Origin: Rhizophagus clarus
Taxonomy: Eukaryota; Glomeromycota; Glomeromycetes; Glomerales; Glomeraceae
Assembly (NCBI GenBank): GCA_015698045.1
Contig: BLAL01000013.1
Location: 806,001 to 870,000 of the forward strand
DNA length: 64,000 bases
Direction of reading: 5' to 3'
In this document: positions 11,144 through 21,230 of the stretch, piece after piece
How the letters are laid out: the number at the start of each line of letters is the position of its first letter
Position numbering within the stretch: the stretch's first letter is position 1
Notes under the pieces: generated by a model
What the model was told of the DNA's origin: nothing
The model's database searches: none
What the model saw: the letters and a program-made list of their open reading frames with translations, nothing else
Program-made: the position numbers and the translations under genes

Positions 11144-14100
11144 ATGTCGAACAATAATATAAAAGAAAATTCTGAAGAAGTCTTTCACCAGTATCAAAAA
11201 ACAGCAGAAAATGGTGATGAAAATGCAATGGTTAATTTAGCAATTTGTTATAAAAATGGAGAAGGGACAGAAAAGAATTTAGAAAAGGCCTTTTATTGGT
11301 ATCAAAAAGCAGCAGAAAATAATAATAAAAAAGCAATATTTAGTTTAGCCAATTGTTATTACGGTGGAAAAGGAACGAGGAAGGATTTAGAAAAAGCTTT
11401 TTATTGGTACCAAAAAGCAGCAGAAAATGGTAATGAGCTAGCTATGAATAGTTTAGCCTGCTGTTATAACTATGGAGAAGGAATAGAAAAAAATTTAGAA
11501 AAAGCCTTTTACTGGTATCAAAAAGCAGCAGAAAATGGTAATGAAAGTGCAATGAATAACTTAGCTTATTGTTATCAATATGGAGAAGGAACAGATGAGA
11601 ATTTAGAAAAAGCCTTTTATTGGTATCAAAAAGGAGCAGAAAACGGTGATGAAGAAGCAACATTTAATTTAGCCATTTGTTATGAAAATGAAATAGGAAC
11701 AGAAAAAAATTTAAAAAAGGCCTTTTATTGGTATCAAAAAGCAGCAGAAAACGGTAATGAAAATGCAATATTCAATTTAGCAATTTGTTATGAACATGGA
11801 GATGGAACAGAAAAAAATTTAGAACAAGCCTTTTATTGGTATAAAAAAGCAGCAGAAAATGGCAATGGAAATGCATCATTTAATGTAGCCATTTGCTATT
11901 ACAATGGAGAAGGAACAGAAAAAAATTTAGAAGAAGCTTTCTATTGGTATGACAATGCAGCAAAAAATGGCAATGAAAATGCATTATTGTATTTAGCCAC
12001 TTGTTATTACAAAGGAGAAGGAACGGTAAAAAATCTCAAAAAAGCCTTTAATTGGTATCAAAAAGCAGCAGAAAATGGTAATGAAGAAGCAATATTTAAT
12101 TTAGCTATTTGTTATTATAATGGAGAAGGGACAGGAAAAAACTTAGAAAAAGCCTTTTATTGGTATCAAAAAGGAGCAGAAAATGGCAATACAAATGCAA
12201 TATTTGATTTAGCTATTTGTTATGAAAATGGAGAAGGAACAGAAAAGAATTTAGTAAAAGCCTTTTACTGGTACCAAAAAGCAGCAGAAAATGGGAATAA
12301 TAAAGCTATGAATAAATTAGCTGAGTATTATTACAATGGAAAAGGAACAGAAAAAAATTTAGAAAAAGCTTTTTACTGGTATCAAAAAGGTGCAGAAAAT
12401 AATAATGAAAATGCAATGGTTAATTTAGCCACTTGCTATGAAAATGGAAAAGAAATAGAAAAAAATTTAGAAAAAGCATTTTATTGGTTTCAAAAAGCGG
12501 CAGAAAATGATGATAAAAAGGCAATATGTAATTTAGCCGCTTGTTATGAAAATGGGGAAGGAACAGAAAAAAATTTAGAAAAAGCTTTTTACTGGTATCA
12601 AAAAGCAACTGAAAATGGTAATGAAAATGCAATATTTGATGTAGCCATTTGTTATGAAAATGGAGAAGAAATAGAAAAAAACCTAGAAAAAGCCTTTTAT
12701 TTTTGTAAACATGCAGCAGAAAATGCGAATAATAAAGCTATGAATAAATTAGCTGAGTATTATTACAATGGAATAGGAACAGAAAAAAATTTAAAAAAAG
12801 CTTTTTATTGGTATCAAAAAGGAGCCGAAAATGGTAATGAAAATGCAATGTTTAATTTGGCCATTTGTTATAAAAATGGAATAGGAACAGAAAAAAATTT
12901 AGAAAAAGCATTTTATTGGTTTCAAAAAGCAGCAGAAAAAAATGACAAAAAGGCAGTAGGTAATTTAGCTGTTTGCTATTACAATGGGGAAGGAACAGAA
13001 AAAAATTTAGAAAGAGCCTTTCACTGGTATCAAAAAGCGGCAGATAATGGTAATGAAAATGCAATGTTTATTTTAGCCGTTTGTTATGAAAATGGAGAAG
13101 GAACAGAGAAAAATTTTGAAAAAGCCTTTTACTGGTATCAAAAAGGAGCAAAAAATGGTGATGAAAATGCAATGTATAATTTAGCAATTTGTTATGAAAA
13201 TGGAGAAGGAGCAGAAATAAATTTTGAAAATGCCTTTTACTGGTATCAAAAGGCAGCAGAAAAGGGTAATGAAGACGCAATATTTGCGTTATCTTTTTGT
13301 TATTATAATGGAAAAGGAACAGAAAAAGATTTAGAAAAAGCCTTTTACTATTGTCAAAAGGCAATAGAAAATGGGAATAATGAAGCTATGTATAAATTAG
13401 CTCAACATTATTGTAATGGAATTGGTACAGAAAAGAATTTAGAAAAAGCTTTTTATTGGTATCAGAAGGCAGAAGAAAATGGTAGTGAAAAAGCAATTAT
13501 TAATTTATTTATTTGTTATTACAATGGATTTGGAACAGAAAAGAATTTAGAAAAAGCATTTTATTTTCTTCAGAAAGTAGCTGAAAATGATAATGTGATT
13601 GGAATGAATAATTTAGCCTGTTGTTATTACAATGGAGAAGGAACAGAAAAAAATTTAGAAAAAGCCTCTTATTGGTTTCAAAAAGCAGCTGAAAATGGTG
13701 ATGTAATCGCAATGCGTAACTTAGCCATTTATTATAAGTATGGAGGAGAAACAGAAAAAAAATTTGAAAAAGCCTTTTACTGGTATCAAAAAGCAGCGGA
13801 AAATGGCAATGAAAATGCAATGCTTTATTTAGCCATTTGTTATGAAAATGGAGAAGGAACTGAGAAAAATTTAGAAAAAGCCTTTTATTGGTATCAAAAA
13901 GCAGCAGAATATGGTAATAAAAGTGCAAAGTTTCATTTAAGCAATAGTTATAGAAATGGAAACGGAACAGAAAAGGATTTAGGAAAAGCTTTTTACTGGT
14001 ATCAGAAAGCAGTAGAAAATGATGAATACATGGTATCAACCCTTTGTGATGAAATTAAATTAACAAAAAGTAAGTTAAAAGATACCATTTATTATTATCA

Positions 14101-16520
14101 AAAAGTAGCAGAAAATGGTGACAAAAATGCAATGTATAATTTAGCAATCTGCTATTACAATGGAGAAGGAACAGAAAAGGATTTGAAAAAGGCCTTTTAC
14201 TGGTATCAAAAGGCAGCAGAAAATGGGAATGAAAATGCAATGTATATTTTGGCTAATTGTTATCAATATGGAAAAGGAACAGATAAAAATTTAGAAAAAT
14301 CCTTTTATTGGTATCAAAAAGGAGCAGAAAATGATGATGAAAATGCAACATTTAATTTAGCCCTTTGTTATGAAAATGGAGTAGGAACGGAGAAGAATGT
14401 AGAAAAAGCCTTTTATTGGTATCAAAAAGCAGCTGAAATTGGCAATGTAGATGCAATGGTTATTTTAGCCTATTGTTATCATGATGGAGAAGGAACAGAA
14501 AAGAATTTAGAAAAAGCCTTTTATTGGTTTCAAAAAGGAGCAGAAAATGGCAATGAAATTGCAATAAATAATTTAGCCTCTTGTTATGAAAATGGAGAAG
14601 GAACAGAAAAAAATTTAGAAAAAGCCTTTTATTGGTATCAAATCGGAGCAGAAAATGGTGATGAAGATGAAACATTTAATTTAGCCCTTTGTTATGAAAA
14701 TGGAGAAGGAACAGAAAAGAATTTAGAAAAAGCCTATTATTGGTATCAAAAAGCAGCTGAAATTGGCAATGTAGATGCAATGGTTAATTTAGCCTATTGT
14801 TATCATGATGGAAAAGGAACAGAAAAAAATTTAGAAAAAGCCTTTTATTGGTTTCAAAAAGTAGCAGAAAATGGCAATAAAGATGCGATGGATATTTTAG
14901 CCTCTTGTTATGAAAATGGAGAAGGAACAGAAAAGAATTTAGAAAAAGCCTTATATTGGCATCAAAAAGCTGCAGCAAATGATGACGAAATCTCAATGAA
15001 TAATTTAACCAATTATGATTACAATGGAAAATGGACAGAAAAGGATTTAGAAGAATCCCTTTACTGGCATCGAAAAGCAATAGAAAATGGTAACAATAAG
15101 GCGATGCTTAATTTAGCAATGGTATCAAATAATAAATATTTTAATATTAAAAATGAATTACTATGTCATGAATGTGGACAACCATACATTAATTATCAAT
15201 GGTGCCAACAATGTAATTCTAAACGATTTCAACAAGATTTTTCGAAGTGGACTAGTAAAAATGAATTTATTGATGAATTTATTCGAGATGCACAACTCAA
15301 TGCTAAAGATAGTTATGAAGTTTTAGAATGGATACCTTATAATAAATTGTCAAGCATCAATTATCATGATAAAGGGGGATTTAGTGAAATTCATAAAGCT
15401 ATCTGGTTAGATGGACCCATTGATAGTTGGAATTTTGATAAACAACTATGGAATAGATCGAATTCTCAAACAGGTTATGAAGTTATTCTTAAAATACTTA
15501 ATAACTCATCAAGCTTAAATAATAAAGATAATAAAAATAATAATAGATTTCTGGATGAGGTATAATTTTTATATTTAATAACGAATTTATTTTTTTTTTT
15601 TACTGCAAAAATTTAATAGTTATTTTTTATTATTAATATAGTGGAAATATCATTATAATTGTCAGAAAAAATCATTTTCAAAACTTATTCGATTCTTTGG
15701 AATTACTCAAGATCCACAAAATTTAAACTATATGATAGTAATGAGTTATGCAAGAAAAGGAAGTTTGAGGAAATGTTTATCTGATATAGTTAACTTTAAA
15801 TGGCAAGTTAAGTTGCAATTATTGAAAAAAATTATTTCGGGGCTTAAAACAATTCATGAGTCAAATTTAACTCATGGTGATTTTCATGATGGTAATATTT
15901 TATTGTCAGATGATTATAATGAATTATTCATTATTGATTTAGGATTATGTAGACCTATAAGTGATTTTAAAGATTCTGATGAAGAAGGTTATGGAGTTGT
16001 ACCTTATATGGCACCTGAAATACTAAGATATGAACCTTATACTACAGAAAGTGATATTTACAGTTTTTCAATGATATTGTGGGAATTTACATCAGGTATT
16101 CCACCATTTAATGATTATGAAGCATATGATAATCAACTTATCTATGATATTTGCAAGGGTGAACGTCCTGTAATTGCAAAAAATACTCCAAAATGTTATA
16201 TAGATTTAATGAAAAAATGTTGGGATTCAAATCCTACCAACAGACCGACTGTAGCAGAGCTTGAATATAAAATATCTGAATGGTCTAAATGTATTAATGA
16301 ATATTATAAAATAAACAGGGATGAAAATGATGAGATTTATATACCTAAAAATATTGATAGCAAATTAATAAATGATATGCTCGAGTTTGTAGAAGCAAAC
16401 AATGCTTTAGTTCAGGAACAAGACAATATTCCTATTATACAATCTCATTCACAAGCATATTATACGAGTGGTAAACACTCTGAAAGTTCCGATCATTCGC
16501 AATATATGATTAATGATTAG
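11144..16520 (+). CDS. Sel1-repeat array fused to a protein kinase domain, two exons
   Basis: Exon 1 runs 11144-15559, an 82-nt GT..AG phase-0 intron 15560-15641, exon 2 15642-16520; the product is about 1764 residues. I chose ATG 11144 over the upstream in-frame ATG at 11084 because repeats begin about 10 residues after it. Residues ~10-1335 are about 37 Sel1-type 36-residue repeats with a LEKAFYWYQKAAENGN core; repeat 27 is degenerate. A zinc-ribbon-like C-x2-C-x9-C-x2-C follows at 1341-1357. The kinase domain has a degenerate Gly loop (K1410-GGFSEI), Lys1450, HGD with D1552 and N1557, DLG instead of DFG (D1571) and APE at 1596-1598, so catalysis looks possible. Sel1 arrays usually scaffold protein complexes. 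Substrate unknown. AATAAA-like signals lie near 16600. Sel1-kinase fusions are greatly expanded in Rhizophagus. Confidence 0.93.
11170..15150 (+). repeat. 108-bp coding tandem repeat with higher-order units
   Basis: About 37 head-to-tail 108-bp units encode the Sel1 repeats. Two higher-order duplications can be read from shared substitutions. A four-repeat block (repeats 11-13 against 15-17) shares the NNKAMNKLAEYYYNG variant followed by the same KGAEN and WFQKAAE variants. A three-repeat block (30-32 against 33-35) shares the AAEIGNVDAM and CYHDG variants. This indicates recent unequal exchange in multiples of the unit. Confidence 0.9.
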
Positions 16521-17156
16521 TTCTGTCATTACTTTTTATTTGTGATATTATATACTAGCACAGAAAATATTTGTACTATGGACTTTTTTTCAAATTTTAC
16601 AATAAAATAAAGATTAAATACAAGTATAATTTATAATTTTATTTGTGATTTGCAAGTAAATGCTTCCAAAAATTTACTAATTATTACTTAGATTCATATC
16701 AGATACTTATTCCTTATAAACCATATATAATAGTAACTAAGTACTTAAAATATTGTATTTACTGAAGACGACTACTATCAATGCTTATATTCTTGGAATT
16801 CATAAAGTTCCATAATAAATTATTCGAATACTAAGACTAATTAAGGAAGATGGGATGATTGAGTTATTGAGATAACCTTAATTTGTAATTATTTTAGCGT
16901 AAAATTTTAAAAATACTGTATATTTAATGATGTTTTCTAGAAATGAATAAACAAGCTCATCGGAGAAAGATACAATTTTTTACTCTACAATTATTAATAG
17001 TCAAAGTAAGGGATAATTCTCGTTAAGAGTCACGCGAACTTGGTTCGCAAATAGATCACGTGTTGCTGCGCCATACTTACAGAGCATTTTCGTTTTCGGA
17101 TCAAGTCATTATAAATTACTGCAGTTAAAAACCTTAATTGTTTCACGTTGTAGTAT
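16521..17156. other. Spacer downstream of the kinase gene
   Basis: 3' flank of the kinase gene with likely poly-A signals (AATAAAATAAAG near 16600), then nothing recognised. A more GC-rich patch at 17020-17090 contains GATCACGTG. Confidence 0.4.
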
Positions 17157-17568
17157 TTAATAAATGTGGGAATGATCTTTAACAACGGACAATGGTATCA
17201 CTTTTAAGGGATAAGCTTGAAGTAACAAGGGAGTAATACGTACAACAGAAAAATTTCTCACATATAGGACCATATGGTATTTTTTTGTTCGCAAATAATT
17301 TTTGATACTACCTGTCCTCTCATACGTCAGTTTGCACCAATAATATTTCAAAATGTATATAACCCGAAATATCTATCACTAGTTCTTCTGTCTTGTTAAA
17401 GATAATACAACCGCAAATGTTTTCTCGGTTAAGATTAATAGTGACGAGCCTAATTATCCTATATTGGGTATGTTCCATTGTACAGTAGGGGGCATAAGTA
17501 TCTGACGCCAAATATTTTTTGAATTCATGTGACAACCAACTATGAATATAAATGGCCAATTTTTTCAT
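17157..17568 (-). pseudogene. Decayed coding fragment, unrecognised
   Basis: Two overlapping minus-strand frames (17568-17320 and 17351-17157) look like one coding region with a frameshift near 17345. The first reads a Trp-Leu-Ser-His-Glu-Phe-Lys-Lys motif with several Cys; the second is basic and aromatic. The segment 17470-17560 is repeated in inverted orientation at about 17745-17825. I recognise no family. Confidence 0.35.
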
Positions 17569-17744
17569 GATTTTACTTTGGTCTTATAGCACTTATTAAA
17601 TGTTTATGCACAAAAACCAATTTTATATCGCTTTTTTAGCATTTTTAAGACTAAAATTCACCAATCATCTAACTTTTGATTTAGTATTGTATGAACCTAT
17701 AATTTTGCAGATGAACAAGGTTATCATTGATCTTCAATCCTGTA

Positions 17745-17830
17745 AATTTTCATAGTTGGTTGTCACATGACTTCAAAAAATATTTGGGATCGGATACTAA
17801 TGACATCTACTGTATTCGAAAGCTATTTCT
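17745..17830 (+). repeat. Inverted copy of part of the 17157-17568 coding fragment
   Basis: About 80 bp starting TTCATAGTTGGTTGTCACATGA matches, in inverse orientation, 17470-17560, and encodes the same Ser-Trp-Leu-Ser-His..Phe-Lys-Lys-Tyr-Leu stretch with a few substitutions. The pair is about 190 bp apart and could form a stem-loop. Confidence 0.7.
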
Positions 17831-18390
17831 TTTGTAACATCAGAAAATCCTTTCGATAATTTGTTTATACTGCGACCTAACATATTTTTTTCGAAGGTAG
17901 AAAAATAGTGCATTAAACCCGTTATCGAAACAAAAGAGTACTCTCATCATTAAATTTATGTCTCTTTCCTTATCTTATGAACGGTATTCTACTATCATTA
18001 TTAGTATAATCTTACCTTTTCCGGAGATTATCTGCCACCATAGATTCTTCAAAAAATATGACGTGGATGTTACATCACTTGCGTGTTCGATTAAAAGAAA
18101 GACAAGCATGTTTGAATGTAATAATAGTAGACAAATATTAATTCTGATATAGAGCCTAAGGAGTATGATCGTGAAAAAATGAAGCAATTATGATGTAAAG
18201 ATTTGTACTAACCTTTTTTTTAGTGAGCGCAGAAAAGCACCTTTCCTTTCTTGTTCAATTTCACATCATATATAAAATTAAATTAGGCATAACAGTTTTA
18301 CGTTCTGTGTCTTAATTAAGGGAAGTATCGTAGTCATGCGATTTTTCACTAACTTACGTTACGCACTTGCTACCTATTCAATTGAAGATG
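17831..18390. other. Spacer
   Basis: No convincing gene. Two short frames on opposite strands (17958-18152 and 17975-18187) overlap each other and have no recognisable features. Confidence 0.4.
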
Positions 18391-18398
18391 ATCTCATG

Positions 18399-18958
18399 TA
18401 GAGGCCTGCATTTGGCCATTTTTTGAAACCCGGCCCAGCCCAGAATATACAGTAAAATTGAAAACCCAGCCCAGCCCAGATTCGGCCTGGAATATATGAA
18501 AACTCAGCTGGCCCAGACCCGGACCGGAATTTTTATATTATTGTGTTTTACATTTTTGTTATTTAAAGTTACTGTGCATTATTTTAATATATTAATGCTT
18601 AGAAGTTCAGTTTTTAATTTGTTTTTAAACACAAATGTTAAAAAAAATTAGTAATATAGATCTCAAATTTTGTACCAGTGATTTTCGGGTAATGTAAAAT
18701 TTAATGATTTACATAATTGAAATATCACAAAAATACTAATTTATTCATACAGTGTTTAAAACATTATTATTTATAAATAAAATTATAAACATATAACAGT
18801 TATATTAGAAAAATGGTAATGTCTGAATAAGTTTAAATTTTAGCCGGAATTAAATAGGTAGTTTGGCCAGAATTAAGAAATCCGGGTTTATATTCTGAAC
18901 CCGGATCGGCCCGGAAATTTGTTAAGAACAGGCTAGCCCGGCCCGTTGCAGGCCTCTA
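18399..18958. mobile_element. hAT-type MITE, 560 bp, with perfect 8-bp TSD
   Basis: TIRs TAGAGGCCTGCA (18399-18410) and its complement (18947-18958) are flanked by ATCTCATG at 18391-18398 and 18959-18966. Subterminal regions are GC-rich with repeated GGCCCAG/CCCGG motifs (18431-18525 and 18880-18950), in contrast to the AT-rich core. No coding sequence. The 8-bp duplication assigns it to hAT. Confidence 0.92.
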
Positions 18959-19240
18959 ATCTCATGTGAGTCTGCACCATTAATTCCATTATTGATTTAA
19001 TACCAATTTCTCGTACGCTAATTATTCATAAAAATGGAAAAAATGAAAAATGTATCCCAAAATGGATACGATATTCAAATTATATTATTTATTCACACTT
19101 TTGAGACGAACATAATTCAATCCTCATCAGAACATTTCATAATTACTCCAAATTTGAAACCAACTCATACTTCAACTTAAAAACTTTTTGCTACAAACTT
19201 TAAACTCGAACTAGAGTTTTATCGGTCAAATCGTGATACT

Positions 19241-19486
19241 ATGAAATACGTACATGTATTACTTTTTTTAATTATCTCTTCTATCGCAATCAAAGTTAAC
19301 TCCGAATGTTGTAGATGGAAACCTAACTTCGGATGTTGCGGTAATGACAAATGCAATATTTTTTGTTGTAATTACAAAGATGGATGTGATTCCACATGCA
19401 ACTTGGTTCAATGGGTCAAATGTCTCGCAGCCGCAACATCCTATGGAAGCGTTTGTGTGGTAAATGGACCGACATGTTCAGCATGA
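19241..19486 (+). CDS. Small secreted cysteine-rich protein, effector candidate
   Basis: Single-exon frame of 81 residues. Residues 1-21 are a signal peptide (Lys, then a Leu/Ile-rich core, with likely cleavage after Asn-Ser). The mature ~60 residues hold 12 cysteines, including three CC pairs, in a pattern CC-x7-CC-x4-C-x3-CC-x5-C-x3-C, then three more. Six disulphides would give a compact knotted fold. Size, signal peptide and cysteine density match apoplastic candidate effectors of symbiotic fungi; no function is proved. There is an AATAAATAAA poly-A signal at about 19591. It stands alone between a MITE (18399-18958) and a RING fragment. Confidence 0.8.
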   Translation: MKYVHVLLFLIISSIAIKVNSECCRWKPNFGCCGNDKCNIFCCNYKDGCDSTCNLVQWVKCLAAATSYGSVCVVNGPTCSA

Positions 19487-19899
19487 CTTGCATCCATAGG
19501 TGCTTCATTTTGTGAAAGATTTTATTATCAGTTTTATTAGTCGTTGGCACATGCAAGCGATTTCTTCAACCAAGATGTAATTTTCGTAACAATAAATAAA
19601 ATACTTATATATTAGTTTCTAGTTATCAATAATGAATCGGGACATATGTATATCTTATTTCATTTTGAGGAAAGTCTATCTGGATAATAAATATTATCCT
19701 GGGTATATATAAAATTTTTTATTTATTTTGACAGGTGACAGGTTGCAAGTTCGAGCTGGAGTGTATTTTCTCCGAGAAATAATTCTGGCCAGGTATATAA
19801 GCACAGATGAGAAACTAATGACCTCCAATCGAAACTACAAATTTACGAGAACGGTTGACAATCATAATAATATCGTAATTCCTATGCATTTATATGTAA

Positions 19900-20112
19900 A
19901 GACAAAATTCTTCAACATCCTCTACACCAATTACAATATTGACTTGCGGGCATGTGGTCCATCGAACTTGCGTTGAAAAATTTGTTGTAAATAAGCCGGA
20001 ACAACGTTGTCCTGATTGCGATAATTATTACGCTGGTACAGAAGAGCAATTTTTATATCAAGTAACTAGAATATGCGCTTATTTAGGGGACTTCGTCCCC
20101 TATGATATATGA
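19900..20112 (+). pseudogene. C-terminal half of a RING-type zinc finger
   Basis: The frame is open from about 19900 to TGA 20110-20112. It encodes a CGH-x2-H-x2-C...C-P-x-C pattern (first Cys at 19945-19947), the second half of a RING finger, followed by about 35 residues. RING fingers usually mark E3 ubiquitin ligases. The first zinc-binding half should lie upstream, but the frame is closed by TAA at 19897-19899 and only fragmentary coding is seen at 19740-19890. It is either the last exon of an unseen gene or, more likely, a decayed fragment. The overlapping frame at 19728-19976 is a shadow. Confidence 0.6.
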
Positions 20113-20604
20113 GTATATGCCGTACCTAGTACTCATTTATCGATGTAAAAATAATTAACGAAAATTATAAAACGCACCAGTGGTGTTAAACACCTTTATA
20201 TGTTACACGCCTAATCGGTTTATTTATTTAGACAGACACGATTTGTTTTAATTATTTTTCTCATTAATTTTTTTTACGTGCGACTTTTAGGTTAGATTCT
20301 TTTTTTGAAGTGTTTCTTTACGTTTCGATTTATTCTTTTATTCTTTCTTCATTCTCTTGTTCTTACTTCATTCCCTTTGTCCATTTTCATGTATCTTTCC
20401 TTTCTCTCTTATTTTCTTCATTGTCCTACCTTATTGTACTTTCAGTTCTTCCTTATATATTGCAGTGCATTTGTATTATTAGTTAAAATTATGCAATTTA
20501 ATATGGCTCGATTTTTTTTATAAAATTATGTACAGTATATGTTTTAGTGTAACGTTTTTTATTAATCAGATAAACCATAAATTAACCAATAAAAATTTTT
20601 TATA
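20113..20604. other. Spacer
   Basis: Nothing recognised. The T/C-rich stretch 20300-20470 gives a Phe/Leu/Ser-rich shadow frame only. Confidence 0.4.
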
Positions 20605-20851
20605 AATCACGTGATTGTGGTGTTGGTAACGTCGATAATTAATAAAAAAAAAATGTGAAATCATTTTATTAAAAGATTAATAAAAACTAAAATTATTTTT
20701 AATAATGATAAATAACAAAATGATTAATAAAATTATTTTTATTAAACTATCAATAGAAAAGTATTAATATCATTTTTTACTAAAATGATTAATAACTAAT
20801 ATTGTTTTTTTGCTAAATGATCTTAAGTGCCATTTAGCATTTTTTTTTTTA

Positions 20852-21230
20852 TTAGCGTAAAGAAGATTTTGAAGTGATTAGATCATTTCTAAATTAATCG
20901 ACTTTTTCACTCAATTTGGATTTTCAGTTGTACTGAACTTCAAGACTCAATATAAAATCGTCCGAATTAGGAAATACGCAATGTGAACTCGAGAAATGCG
21001 TTTTATAATAATGCTTAAAGCTTAAAGCATTTATGCTTTACCAGTAAAAAAAAAAAAAAAAAGCTTAAAGCATTTATGCATAATGAATAATGCATATGCT
21101 TATGCTTAGGCTTCTTTTGACATCAAAAGAGTAAAATTGCGATTTAGGCCTTCCTGTGCCACTTTCAATGCATGTTTAGTTGAGTCATCAAATAATAAGT
21201 TTCTGCAAATTTTTTTAATTTCGTTGATCC
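20852..21230 (-). repeat. Dispersed repeat U, copy 2 (inverted), nearly uninterrupted
   Basis: About 380 bp matching copies 1 and 3 over both halves and best preserved of the three. At the landing palindrome it carries only a 25-nt insertion (21038-21062). Confidence 0.88.
21038..21062 (+). mobile_element. Extremely truncated retroelement insertion (8 nt plus A17)
   Basis: Between two copies of GCTTAAAGCATTTATGC (21020-21037 and 21063-21079) lies TTACCAGT followed by 17 A. TTTACCAGT+A is exactly the 3' end of the retroelement copies at 6650-6966 and 7032-7656, so this is the same family, almost completely 5'-truncated. Confidence 0.85.

Noticed and set aside
11442..15080. Eight minus-strand open frames with a repeating His/Phe/Leu pattern
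   Set aside because: They are antisense shadows of the 108-bp Sel1 repeats: their spacing follows the repeat period and the composition is that of reversed Lys/Glu/Asn codons.
19728..19976. 82-codon plus-strand frame
   Set aside because: Overlaps the RING fragment in another frame; the zinc-binding pattern is clear only in the 19900-20112 frame.
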